Below, one piece after another: positions 7,500-16,043 of a stretch of 55,113 nucleotides of DNA (the stretch's first letter is position 1; each line of letters begins with the position of its first letter). The notes beneath the pieces were generated by a model, which was not told where the DNA came from, made no database searches, and worked only from the letters and a program-made list of their open reading frames with translations. The stretch lies in NCBI GenBank assembly GCA_022843745.1, contig JALHNB010000002.1, positions 145,407 through 200,519 on the forward strand, read 5' to 3'. The position numbers were made by a program, and so were the translations under genes. This DNA is from Anaerolineae bacterium (GTDB lineage: Bacteria > Chloroflexota > Anaerolineae > Aggregatilineales > Phototrophicaceae).

Positions 7500-8221
7500 T
7501 ATTTGCGCGTATAAATCAGCATATCGCGGAAATAAATCTCAGTTGCCAACCAGGATTTTGTGACCGATTTTTCGTTGTGGGTGATAAAAAAATCGGCTAA
7601 AAAGCGAAATTTCGAGCCTGTAAATCGCTGCGCCAGATCATCTTCGGGGAAATACAATTTGAGATCGTCAGCCAGTCGCAAATCGCCGCGCCGCATCATC
7701 AGGCATGAGCCGGGGAGTACCTCGACATCACGATTGCTGTCGCGCTTCCAATTTTCATACCAGTGGTGAGCATTGAGCCGCGCCCGCCAACCACGAAAAA
7801 TCAGCAGCGGCGTGTGGTTGACCAGCAAGTAGGCATAGCTCGGAATCCGCGAACATGTCCTCTGAATTTCACCGTTGGGATAGCGAAGCTGCATCGTGAC
7901 TCCCCTGTAGTCTGGATGCGAATCCAAAAACTCGACCATTGCTTCCAGCGCACCCGGCTGCGGAATCGTATCCGGGTTAAGCAGCAGAATAGTGTCGCCC
8001 TGTGCCGCGTCGATTCCGATGTTATTCCCGCCGCAAAACCAGCGATTTTCGCTCTGCGCCAGCCGGATTACGCCCGGAAATGACATTTCGATAGGACTTG
8101 CGCTGCCATCGTTGTCCACGACGATAATTTCCGGCTTTAATGGCGACAACATCAACGCAGGCAAACATGCTTGCAGGTGATCCCAGGTCTTGAAATTGAC
8201 GATAACGACGGAAAGTTTCAT
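7421..8221 (-). CDS. GT2-family glycosyltransferase (rhamnosyltransferase-like)
   Basis: A 266-residue protein with the GT-A opening MKLSVVIVNFKTWDHLQACL, then IIVVDNDGS and NNIGIDAAQGDTILLLNPDT. The NPD triplet takes the place of the metal-binding DXD. It ends with a hydrophobic, basic tail (VVGWVLLWLLSRPLLWGMK), probably a membrane association. This is the WbbL-type arrangement used to add rhamnose or a similar sugar to lipid-linked glycans. It lies downstream of a methyltransferase gene, with a stable palindromic hairpin between the two. It overlaps the converging membrane-protein gene by 79 bases. Confidence 0.85.
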   Translation of the reverse strand: MKLSVVIVNFKTWDHLQACLPALMLSPLKPEIIVVDNDGSASPIEMSFPGVIRLAQSENRWFCGGNNIGIDAAQGDTILLLNPDTIPQPGALEAMVEFLDSHPDYRGVTMQLRYPNGEIQRTCSRIPSYAYLLVNHTPLLIFRGWRARLNAHHWYENWKRDSNRDVEVLPGSCLMMRRGDLRLADDLKLYFPEDDLAQRFTGSKFRFLADFFITHNEKSVTKSWLATEIYFRDMLIYTRKYHGVVGWVLLWLLSRPLLWGMKYRAR

Positions 8222-8233
8222 CGATCAAATCAC

Positions 8234-8260
8234 TTGTAGGGGCGCACAGCCGTGCGCCCT
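8234..8260. repeat. GTAGGGGCG-type palindrome, copy 2
   Basis: An eight-base stem, GGGCGCAC (8240-8247)/GTGCGCCC (8252-8259), with a four-base loop, preceded by TTGTAG. It resembles the copies at 1843-1870 and 41698-41753. It sits between two minus-strand genes and could attenuate the downstream glycosyltransferase. Confidence 0.6.
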
Positions 8261-8270
8261 TATTGGCATT

Positions 8271-9035
8271 TTACGTTTCTTTACGCGCGATAATCAGCGT
8301 TGTGAAATTGAACGCCCAGGGCAGCGTGACTCGCAAAACTGCGCCAAGCGTTTCCGCTAACGAACTGGTTTGATAATAACCGGGCGCGCGGAACGGCCCG
8401 CCTAAACCCCACAGCGTAAATGAATGGCTGGTCGGGATCGCCTCGCATAAAGTGAAACCGACTCCGGTGACGGCGCTCACCAATTGATCGCGAGTGTAGG
8501 TGCTTTCATAAAAATCTTCGTCGTTGAGGCGGCTTTCCCCGCGTTGCTTTCGTCGCCATTCCACAAGTTGATGAACGATGTTCGGGTACGGAATCGTCAG
8601 CACCAGAATGCCGTCCGGTTGCAAAATTCGATATGCTTCGGCCAGCGCAGGAGACATGCCATGCTCAAAATGCTCCAACACGCCGAACGAGAGATATGCA
8701 CCAATCGAATTATCCGCGCAGGGCAGCTTATGCACATCCCCGGCGAACAGCGACAGGCTGGAATCGTATTCGCGCGAAATTTCCAGCGCGTTCACAGCGT
8801 AGTCCATGCCGATGACGTTATAGCCCATCTCACGCAGGGTAATGACAGCTGCGCTCAAGCCGCTTCCTGCCTCCAGAATGGGTGCATCTTTGGGCAGATA
8901 AGCGGTATAGGCACGCATGGTGTCCATCGCGCGGGCATAATGAGCCGTTTCCAGTTCCGTCTCCACCGAGGCTTGATCCCAGATGGTTTCCCAGGCGCGG
9001 CGGGTGGTATCGTAACGCGGTGATTGATTGGACAT
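8271..9035 (-). CDS. class I SAM-dependent methyltransferase
   Basis: A 254-residue Rossmann-fold methyltransferase. Motif I is ILEAGSGLSAAVITL, the acidic end of strand 2 is in VIGMDYAVNALEIS, and motif IV is SIGAYLSFGVLEHFEHG. The C-terminal part (about residues 190-254) is more hydrophobic and ends WAFNFTTLIIARKE. It sits with glycosyltransferases and a second methyltransferase, so the substrate is probably a lipid-linked sugar or small metabolite of envelope glycan synthesis. It is transcribed divergently from the zinc-ribbon methyltransferase at 9132. Confidence 0.85.
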   Translation of the reverse strand: MSNQSPRYDTTRRAWETIWDQASVETELETAHYARAMDTMRAYTAYLPKDAPILEAGSGLSAAVITLREMGYNVIGMDYAVNALEISREYDSSLSLFAGDVHKLPCADNSIGAYLSFGVLEHFEHGMSPALAEAYRILQPDGILVLTIPYPNIVHQLVEWRRKQRGESRLNDEDFYESTYTRDQLVSAVTGVGFTLCEAIPTSHSFTLWGLGGPFRAPGYYQTSSLAETLGAVLRVTLPWAFNFTTLIIARKET

Positions 9036-9131
9036 AACAATTGACAGCTTAGTTTTTCAATGTAATAGTTGAACAAGTCTAATTTACTCCCGTCGTGAAC
9101 ACCAGCCTTTTTTTAACATGAGTGCGTCCCT

Positions 9132-10013
9132 ATGAAAATTTGTATGCAGTGCCAGCATCGGTTTGCTGACGAAAATTGGCGTTGTCCCAACTGTGGATGG
9201 ACACCTAAAACCCTGGACGGTCATCGCCTGCTGTTTGAGCATGAAGATACTGGCGAAATTTCGGGCTACAGCGGCGAATACTTCGCACCGCTGGCAAAGC
9301 TCGAAAAAGGACATTTCTGGTTTGAAGGTCGCAATCGCAATATCGTCTGGGCACTGCAAAAATTTTTCCCGACGATGACCTCGTTTCTCGAAATCGGGTG
9401 CGGCACAGGCTTCGTGTTGTCAGCGGTGCGGCAAGCTTTCCCGAATATTCAGATGGCGGCAGGCGAATATTACGCCCAGGGGTTAACATTCGCTCAACAG
9501 CGTGTGCCGAGCGCCGCGTTTTATCAACTCAATGCCCTGTCGATGCCGTTTGAGGACGAGTTTGATGTGATCGGCGCGTTTGATGTGATCGAGCATATTA
9601 AGGACGACGAGCGTGTGCTGTCGCAGATGTTCCAGGCCGTCAAACCCGGTGGCGGGATCGTGCTGACTGTCCCACAGCATCGCTTTTTGTGGAGCGTGGC
9701 AGATGTTTATAAACATCACGAACGTCGCTACGAACGCCGCGAATTGATCGAAAAGGTCGAACGGGCAGGCTTTCAGGTGGCTTATGCGACCTCGTTTGTC
9801 AGCCTGTTTTTGCCCGCCATGCTGCTCTCGCGTCTCAAGCAGAACAGTGCCGAAGAAACGCCGGATCGCCTCACTGAAATTAATATCGGCCCTACGGTCA
9901 ATAAAATCCTGAATCCGGTGATGCGCTTTGAAACCAGCCTCATCAAAAGCGGCATTAAATGGCCTGCTGGCGGCTCCCTCTTGTTGATCGCCAAAAAAGG
10001 AATCACCACCTGA
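9132..10013 (+). CDS. SAM-dependent methyltransferase with N-terminal zinc ribbon
   Basis: A 293-residue protein. Residues 1-24 form a CxxC...CxxC zinc ribbon (MKICMQC, then RCPNCGW). A methyltransferase domain follows, with motif I FLEIGCGTGFVLSAV and motif IV FDVIGAFDVIEHIKDDERVL. The C terminus, ending GGSLLLIAKKG, is hydrophobic around SLFLPAMLL. No Shine-Dalgarno is obvious before the ATG. The stop overlaps the start of the flippase gene by one base (TGATG), which implies coupled expression. The ribbon-methyltransferase layout is common in polysaccharide clusters. Confidence 0.87.
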   Translation: MKICMQCQHRFADENWRCPNCGWTPKTLDGHRLLFEHEDTGEISGYSGEYFAPLAKLEKGHFWFEGRNRNIVWALQKFFPTMTSFLEIGCGTGFVLSAVRQAFPNIQMAAGEYYAQGLTFAQQRVPSAAFYQLNALSMPFEDEFDVIGAFDVIEHIKDDERVLSQMFQAVKPGGGIVLTVPQHRFLWSVADVYKHHERRYERRELIEKVERAGFQVAYATSFVSLFLPAMLLSRLKQNSAEETPDRLTEINIGPTVNKILNPVMRFETSLIKSGIKWPAGGSLLLIAKKGITT

Positions 10014-11005
10014 TGGGTGCTAGAAAATGGTTTTTCCGCCTCCTGCCCATCATCCTGAGCTTGGGCGGGCTGGCGATTCTCATCAGCCGCTTGAATTTGG
10101 CCGATCTGTTGCAAGCTCTGGAGCAGGTGGATTATGGCTATTTTCTGCTTTCGTTCCTACTGGCGCTGTTGACCCAGTTTTTCCCGCCCTGGCGTTGGCG
10201 AATCCTGCTCAATTATCGCATTTCGTTCTGGCATAGCTCCACTTCGACCTTTACAGGCGATTTCGTGAACGCCATCACGCCGCTGCGTATGGGCGAGGTC
10301 GTTCGCGCCGGGCTGATCCGCCGCAGCGAGAATATCCCGATGGGTGAGGCGCTGTCGTCGATTGTCCTCAGCCAGATTTTGGATATGTTAGCACTAATGG
10401 CATTAGGCGTGATTTTGCTGCTGAACGCATCGGTCTCCGAAACGCTGCTGCGAGCAGGCGTGATTATGGGCGCTTTGGGTGTAGTGGGCATCATCGCCTT
10501 GTTTTTCATGGCACGTTCGGCGGATGCGCTGGAAAAACGTTTGGAACCGCTTTTTCTGCGCTCAATGGGCGAAGCACGTGGCGCGAAGATGCTCAAACGC
10601 TTCGGTCACCTGCTCGATGGACTTCAGGCGTTGCAAAGCCCTGTTCAATTGGCTTATTCACTGTTGGTAACGCTTACCATGTGGCTGATTTTGGCGCTGT
10701 CAGGCTGGGCGCTGCTGATGGGCATGATGCCATTACCGTCCTGGACATTGGGGATTGCGGTAGGCTTCGCAGGTGGCGTTGGCAGGCTGATTCCGGCGCT
10801 CCCTGGCAGCATCGGTACGCTGGATTTCGCTGTGATGCTGAGCCTGACAACGTTGGGAGTACCAGAGGATACAGCCATTGCGTTTACGCTGCTGCTAAGA
10901 TTGCGCTATATCCTGATAACGCTCGTCACTGGCACAATCGGTTTGATGGCAGAGGGCATGAGTTTATCTGGCCTGCGGCAGTGGGTCAGCGCACCCAAGC
11001 CGTAA
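10013..11005 (+). CDS. UPF0104/lysylphosphatidylglycerol synthase-like membrane protein (flippase-type)
   Basis: A 330-residue, very hydrophobic protein with about eight transmembrane segments. The family landmarks are visible: an early RWRILLNYR segment, then DFVNAITPLRMGEVVRAGLI, and late in the protein PALPGSIGTLDFAVM. These mark the AglD/MprF-N-terminal family thought to move or bind lipid-linked substrates. The start at 10013 overlaps the methyltransferase stop (TGATG). The 3' end overlaps the converging sulfotransferase gene by 20 bases. A role in lipid-linked glycan export fits the neighbours but is inferred. Confidence 0.85.
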   Translation: MGARKWFFRLLPIILSLGGLAILISRLNLADLLQALEQVDYGYFLLSFLLALLTQFFPPWRWRILLNYRISFWHSSTSTFTGDFVNAITPLRMGEVVRAGLIRRSENIPMGEALSSIVLSQILDMLALMALGVILLLNASVSETLLRAGVIMGALGVVGIIALFFMARSADALEKRLEPLFLRSMGEARGAKMLKRFGHLLDGLQALQSPVQLAYSLLVTLTMWLILALSGWALLMGMMPLPSWTLGIAVGFAGGVGRLIPALPGSIGTLDFAVMLSLTTLGVPEDTAIAFTLLLRLRYILITLVTGTIGLMAEGMSLSGLRQWVSAPKP

Positions 11006-11735
11006 TTTCCCGCCCCAGATAAGCCTCAAGCTGTGTGTTGGCATCGGCAAAATAATCAACCATATATTTTTCAAGGTCGGGTGTCAGGTTGACCGCTGTT
11101 TTTTCGCTGGCGTTGATGTCTTCATGCAGCGACGGTGGCACAAAATCCGCCGTTGCTCCGAGTGCGGCATAAAGCTTCTGTACACTCTCCAACTGCTCGA
11201 CAAATTCCTCATAGATCATGACAATCAGGTTCTCGCGCTTGAAGAATTGCCCGAACATGCGGATATAGTCGATATAGATACCCCGTTGAAGATAGGCATA
11301 GGGCGACGCGGAAATTTTATTGTGATCGTAATTCTCGCGCCGCTGTTTTTCGCTACGAATCGCCTCGTCCAGAGGCAGTGTTTCCAGACCATTGTGAACG
11401 CTAAAGTGATAGTTCGAGATCGCGCGCGTTACTGGCTCACGCAGCAGAAAAAGAATTTTTGCATCGGGATACCACTGGGCGATGCGCTCGGCGGCAAGTG
11501 GCGACTCGATATAACTGGCGGTTTTTTCGCCGCGCAGTTTGACTCCTGGTTTCGTGCCGAAATACATGCGCTCATAATCTTGTTGCTGTGATTCGAGAAA
11601 TATAGGTTTCATGAAGAATTTTGGCTCTGGGCGAATCGGCTTTGCCATCTCGATTTGTGGATGTTCGTCGAGCATGTAATAGAGGTAAGTTGTACCGGAA
11701 CGCTGCGCACCAACGGCGAAAAAATGCTCAATCAT
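10986..11735 (-). CDS. PAPS-dependent sulfotransferase
   Basis: A 249-residue protein with the 5'-phosphosulfate-binding loop AVGAQRSGTTYLYYMLDEHP near the N terminus and the 3'-phosphate-binding segment FLLREPVTRAISNYHF near residue 100. Both are hallmarks of the Sulfotransfer_1/heparan-type family. It would transfer sulfate from PAPS to a carbohydrate or lipid acceptor. It overlaps the start-side GT2 gene by eight bases in the same direction, so the two are probably co-transcribed. This suggests that the surface glycan made here is sulfated. Confidence 0.87.
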   Translation of the reverse strand: MIEHFFAVGAQRSGTTYLYYMLDEHPQIEMAKPIRPEPKFFMKPIFLESQQQDYERMYFGTKPGVKLRGEKTASYIESPLAAERIAQWYPDAKILFLLREPVTRAISNYHFSVHNGLETLPLDEAIRSEKQRRENYDHNKISASPYAYLQRGIYIDYIRMFGQFFKRENLIVMIYEEFVEQLESVQKLYAALGATADFVPPSLHEDINASEKTAVNLTPDLEKYMVDYFADANTQLEAYLGREITAWVR

Positions 11736-12678
11736 GGTAATTCAGAATCTCTTTCAGATGATAGCTGCTGCTTTCGCTTACCTGGCGCACTAGCCGGATC
11801 AGATATTCACCCAACATGCTGACAATAATAGTGTTGATGCCGCTAAAAAACGATAGCAGGACGATCACGGTTGCCCAGCCGGGTACACTGACACCAATAA
11901 ATATCGCCCGAAGGAGATAGTAGATTCCGGCGACAAAGGCCAGAATTGATACTGCAAATCCCAGCAGGCTGACAACGCGCAAGGGATAAGCTGAATAATT
12001 GAACAAAATGCGTGTGACCAGGGCCAGAATCCGAAACCAGGTGTAATTACTTTTGCCGATTGGCCTGGGGCGATGCTCGACCCACACATTTGCACGATGG
12101 CTGGAAAACATGAGCGATAGGCCAGTAATATAGGGATAGCTGGTACGATAATTGACCATGCGCTGCACCACATCGCGCCGGATAATACGGAAATTCGTGA
12201 CGATCAAATCATCTGGCTGTTGGAAAATGCGGCGGTTAATCAGGGAAATGAGCTTGCTGCCTGCACGTCGATAATTGGCATGTTCTTTATGCCTGAAGCG
12301 CCCATAGACAATATCATAGCCCTCGAGTACGGCATTGACCATATGAACAATTTCTTCTGGTGGATTTTGCAGATCGTCGTCAATCGTGATCGCATAATCG
12401 CCAGTGGCGTGCTGTAAACCGCAAAAAACCGCCGTGTGCTGACCATAGTTTTTGAGCAGATTGATGGCGATAACGCAAGGATTCTCCTTTGCCTTTTCGC
12501 GCAGGATGTCCCAACTGTTGTCGGGACTGCCATCATTGACCACTATCACTTCGTAATTCCAACCTTGAGTCTGGAAAAATGACACGGTCTGGTCAATGGT
12601 ATTGCCGACAAGTTTGGAGCTGTTATAAACAGGGATCACGACGCTGTATTTAAAGTTTTTCGCGAGTTCGGTTGTCAT
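11728..12678 (-). CDS. polyprenyl-phosphate glycosyltransferase, GtrB/ArnC type (GT2)
   Basis: A 316-residue protein: a GT-A catalytic domain (YSVVIPVYNSSKLVGNTI, VIVVNDGSPDNSW, GDYAITIDDDLQNPPEEI with the DDD metal site), then two C-terminal transmembrane segments around residues 235-300. This is the shape of enzymes that load a sugar onto undecaprenyl phosphate for later use by GT-C transferases. The start at 12678 is chosen because family homology begins there; the frame extends upstream without conserved sequence. It is divergent from a GT-C gene, which is a likely partner. Confidence 0.87.
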   Translation of the reverse strand: MTTELAKNFKYSVVIPVYNSSKLVGNTIDQTVSFFQTQGWNYEVIVVNDGSPDNSWDILREKAKENPCVIAINLLKNYGQHTAVFCGLQHATGDYAITIDDDLQNPPEEIVHMVNAVLEGYDIVYGRFRHKEHANYRRAGSKLISLINRRIFQQPDDLIVTNFRIIRRDVVQRMVNYRTSYPYITGLSLMFSSHRANVWVEHRPRPIGKSNYTWFRILALVTRILFNYSAYPLRVVSLLGFAVSILAFVAGIYYLLRAIFIGVSVPGWATVIVLLSFFSGINTIIVSMLGEYLIRLVRQVSESSSYHLKEILNYHD

Positions 12679-12762
12679 ATGAGATTTAGCCGTGCGTTGC
12701 AAAAAGAAAGATGACCGACAATAATACAGCCCTTGTTCATCCGTAGGTAGAGCCGTCCATGT

Positions 12763-14715
12763 ATGAGAATTCGTCAAGTCAATAATAACCGTTTTTTCGT
12801 TTCTTTGCTTATATTCGCAGTAATAGCTGTGGCAATTGTCAGCCTGCATACTTATCATTTTGAGGATCATGCCTACCGTCAGGATGAAGCCTGGGTTGTA
12901 CATGGAGTGATGCTGAATTCACCATATGGCATTATGGAATGGAGTCTGTGGGGGACAAGTCCACCTGCCTATACCCTGATGATGAAAGGGTGGGTTTCCA
13001 TTTTTGGTCACAACGAGGCGATCACCCGCTTTAACTCGACCTTAATCACGCTGCTGACGCTGGCACTGGTTTTTCGCCTGACCAGCGATTTATTTGATTA
13101 CCGCGTTGGACTGCTGGCTGTATTTCTCCTGGGTACGCTGCCATTTTTTCAGTTTTATACACATGAGGTGCGTCCCTATCCCCTGTTGATCGCGGCAACG
13201 GTAGGCGCACAGTGGGCGCTTTTGCGTTGGCTGCGCAAGCCATCCGGGCGGTATGCGTTGTTGTTCGTATTTTTTGGCATTCTGACGCTTTACCTGCACT
13301 TGTACGGCATGTTTATGATGGCGGCGCTGGCGCTTTTTTGCCTGATTTTCGTGCGATGGGATCGACAATTACTCATACGTGGTGTAGGGCTTTTTGCAGC
13401 CGTCGGGATAGCCTTTTTACCCTGGTTTGTCGCCTTCATTCAGAACTTTGTCATCAACCAGCGAAGTGGGATCGTTTACGCGCTTGGGACGGAAGCCAGC
13501 GATATTGGCGAGAACGTCGCATTCTTATACGACAAGATGCAGATTCACCCCGCGCCAATAGGGACATTTTTGCTGATTTTAGGTTTTATAATCCCGCTGG
13601 TTTTGTGGAACCGAGACGAACGTCAGATTTTTCGTTTCAATATTTTCTGGCGCAGGATATTTCTCATCGCGATCCCCGTGCTGGTACTGCTGATCGCTTT
13701 TACCACAAATGCGTTTATCGATAACCTGACCTCTCGTAATCTGGTCGTCATCTTGCCATCGATGGCGATTATGAGTGCGCTTGCGCTTTATTCGCTTGGG
13801 TGGCGTGCACAATGGATTTTGATCGTGTTCATCGCGATTGCCGCCTGGAATGAATTCACATTTTACGACTTTGCCTGGCCCTACAATCAAATCTCAGACT
13901 ACATCGGTGAGGATTATCAGGCGAATACCGCAATCGTCGTCAATGTGCCATCGCCGGTACAGCAGATTCCGCTGATGTATTATCTTCGAGAGCGAATGCC
14001 TGTTCATCTCGAAAATGCCGATGTTTTCAGCTTTGTTGCCAGTGTTCGCCTGAACCCGACCATCCCTGATCCCGCTGTCAATTCCGTTAAACAAATGACC
14101 GATGATGCTATACCGCGTTTTGAAAAATTTCTCGAAGGTGAGCCTGTCGTCTGGTATATTGATGGTTACGGCGGGATGCCGTTTTCCCAGCCTTTTGTCG
14201 ATATTCTGAATGAGAATTATCTCGCTTATACAATACGTGAGTTTGTCCAGCCTTTCAGCCGTTTTTCGCCGTATATCGTGACTCAATACCGTCGAATCCC
14301 AGATGATCTCCATGATCTGTTTATTTTTGGCGATCAATTTGCGCTGCAAAACTGGACTCTGAAAGATAGCGTTGAGGTACAGCCCTGCCAGACAATCACA
14401 CTTGATAGCTGGTGGGAAAGTTCGCGTCCGCTGACGACGGATTACAGCCTGACGTTGGTGATGGCGAATGCTGAAGGTATTGGCGTGTCGCGCACTGATA
14501 GCGCCCCGGCAGGCATTCTGACGACACGCTGGCAGCCCGATCAACTTTATCTGGACGAACGTGCGCTGACGATTCCCTGCGACGTGCAGCCCGGTGAATA
14601 CCCACTGCTGATCGGCCTCTACGAGCCAAAAGAACTGGTGACGCTGCCCATAACCACACCAGAAGGTGCGCCAGTGGGCGAACAAATCTATCTGACAACG
14701 CTGTTTGTCAAATAA
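12763..14715 (+). CDS. GT-C (GT39-like) membrane glycosyltransferase
   Basis: A 650-residue protein with an N-terminal membrane segment followed by the extracytoplasmic acidic motif YRQDEAW, the usual GT-C catalytic loop. About ten further transmembrane helices follow, up to residue ~375. The C-terminal third (about 380-650) is soluble, and from about residue 510 it is rich in beta strands (FGDQFALQNWTL onward), probably an extracytoplasmic domain. It is predicted to take sugar from a polyprenyl-phosphate donor, plausibly the product of the divergent GtrB-like enzyme, and attach it to glycan, lipid or protein outside the membrane. Confidence 0.85.
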   Translation: MRIRQVNNNRFFVSLLIFAVIAVAIVSLHTYHFEDHAYRQDEAWVVHGVMLNSPYGIMEWSLWGTSPPAYTLMMKGWVSIFGHNEAITRFNSTLITLLTLALVFRLTSDLFDYRVGLLAVFLLGTLPFFQFYTHEVRPYPLLIAATVGAQWALLRWLRKPSGRYALLFVFFGILTLYLHLYGMFMMAALALFCLIFVRWDRQLLIRGVGLFAAVGIAFLPWFVAFIQNFVINQRSGIVYALGTEASDIGENVAFLYDKMQIHPAPIGTFLLILGFIIPLVLWNRDERQIFRFNIFWRRIFLIAIPVLVLLIAFTTNAFIDNLTSRNLVVILPSMAIMSALALYSLGWRAQWILIVFIAIAAWNEFTFYDFAWPYNQISDYIGEDYQANTAIVVNVPSPVQQIPLMYYLRERMPVHLENADVFSFVASVRLNPTIPDPAVNSVKQMTDDAIPRFEKFLEGEPVVWYIDGYGGMPFSQPFVDILNENYLAYTIREFVQPFSRFSPYIVTQYRRIPDDLHDLFIFGDQFALQNWTLKDSVEVQPCQTITLDSWWESSRPLTTDYSLTLVMANAEGIGVSRTDSAPAGILTTRWQPDQLYLDERALTIPCDVQPGEYPLLIGLYEPKELVTLPITTPEGAPVGEQIYLTTLFVK

Positions 14716-14811
14716 ATGCACATTGAATTGTAGAGACGACAGGGATCGGGTTAAGATTTCATGCTCGACATGGTTATTGTTGGGGCGCGAGGCCTTGCAT
14801 CCGCAGATATT

Positions 14812-15435
14812 TTAAGAACAGCTCAACCAGTGGGGCAGGCGATAATTTTCCATCTCAATCACTGGCAGCGAACCGATCAACACATTCACGGGAGACTGCC
14901 AGAAATCGCGTGTGCGTACCGGGCAAAAAATGGTACTGCGCACTTGCAGCCAATCCTGCTCGTGGTAGGACGCATAATGATTGATGCGCTTGGGAATAAC
15001 TGAAGACGTTTGGATAGCTCCCCTCAGTGGGTGGTCAAATATTAGCCACACCTCGCCAAAAGTGAGCCGTGTGGGAAGGTCAATCCACTGTACGATATTG
15101 TGCTGCACCCAGGAGATGCCGATGCGTTGGCTCTCAATAAATGGTGAAGGAGGATCACGCCAGCGCCAGGTGAGCAGCCCTGTATCAATTTCCATGCTGT
15201 AATTGAATTGGCGATCTCTGATCCAACCATTTTCTTCCAATATGCGAGTCATATCCTCGATGGTCGTAACGCCGGGGCGGATACCTTCCCAACACGGCGT
15301 TGAACACTCGGTAGAAGGCTGTAAAAACGCTCGAATCGCAGCATCATCATGACGAATCACGCCGATCAAAAGGATGCTGCTCATGGCGATGACCCATAGC
15401 GGGATAGTCAGAAGGCCGACCAAACGAGTTATCAC
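14812..15435 (-). CDS. membrane-anchored protein of unknown function, paralogue A
   Basis: A 207-residue protein with one N-terminal membrane segment (LTIPLWVIAMSSILLIGVI) and the remainder predicted outside. It contains ECSTPCWEGIRPGVTTIEDM, then LLTWRWRDP, then RLTFGEVWLIFDHP. The same three blocks occur in the adjacent paralogue at 15432-16043, whose stop overlaps this start by four bases (ATGA). The paired Cys could form a disulfide. I do not recognise the family. The genes sit directly after a Wzx-type flippase gene in the same direction. Confidence 0.65.
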   Translation of the reverse strand: MITRLVGLLTIPLWVIAMSSILLIGVIRHDDAAIRAFLQPSTECSTPCWEGIRPGVTTIEDMTRILEENGWIRDRQFNYSMEIDTGLLTWRWRDPPSPFIESQRIGISWVQHNIVQWIDLPTRLTFGEVWLIFDHPLRGAIQTSSVIPKRINHYASYHEQDWLQVRSTIFCPVRTRDFWQSPVNVLIGSLPVIEMENYRLPHWLSCS

Positions 15436-16043
15436 CCATCACCTTCACAGGCAATTTGTTGAATCCGGTTGAGATCGTAAACCCGCCGCAGTTCATACCT
15501 GTAATTCGCGTGCCACGATGCGATAAAAATATCGACGGGTGCTTCCCAGAATTCTTCGCATTCGGTGTAGCTACGGATCGAGAATCCATAAATGGGATAA
15601 TCCGCAATATGGTACAGTGAGTCGGCATTGCCACGTTCCGGCGCACCGAACGCCAGCCAGATGTCGCCAAAACGGATGCGGGTTCGTATCAACAGCGAAT
15701 CCACGATCTGGTCGTTAATTTGCGAAAGCCCATTGTTATTAGCACTGACAAAATCGGGCTGCTCACCACTCCAACGCCAATTGAGTGTCCCATAGCCGAG
15801 CGATGACAGCGAAACATTTACCCTGTTGACCCATTGATTTTGACCGAGCGCAGTTTCGGCTTCATCGACGGTCATCGTGCCGGGATGAACCCCCATAAAG
15901 CAGGGTTTAGCACAGTCCGATATGATAAAGGATCGGATTCGATCAAAATAGGCGGAGTCGTAAAACAGCGTGAATACGCCTGTCAGTAGGACGATAAAAA
16001 TCAGGTTAAGTGGCAGGATGAGTTGAAGCCAGATGCGCGTCAC
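15432..16043 (-). CDS. membrane-anchored protein of unknown function, paralogue B
   Basis: A 203-residue tandem paralogue of the downstream gene. It has an N-terminal membrane segment (LILPLNLIFIVLLTGVFTLFY), DCAKPCFMGVHPGTMTVDEA, TLNWRWSGEQP and RIRFGDIWLAFGAPERG. The C-x3-PC-x-G-x-x-PG-x-x-T block and the R-x-x-FG-x-x-WL-x-F block are shared, so the pair arose by local duplication and has since diverged widely. It overlaps the upstream flippase stop and the downstream paralogue start by four bases each, so all three are translationally linked. Confidence 0.65.
   Translation of the reverse strand: MTRIWLQLILPLNLIFIVLLTGVFTLFYDSAYFDRIRSFIISDCAKPCFMGVHPGTMTVDEAETALGQNQWVNRVNVSLSSLGYGTLNWRWSGEQPDFVSANNNGLSQINDQIVDSLLIRTRIRFGDIWLAFGAPERGNADSLYHIADYPIYGFSIRSYTECEEFWEAPVDIFIASWHANYRYELRRVYDLNRIQQIACEGDG

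Noticed and set aside
12679-12903. N-terminal extension of the GtrB-like glycosyltransferase
   Set aside because: The 75 extra residues do not resemble the family and would cover the divergent promoter region; the start at 12678 fits the family.
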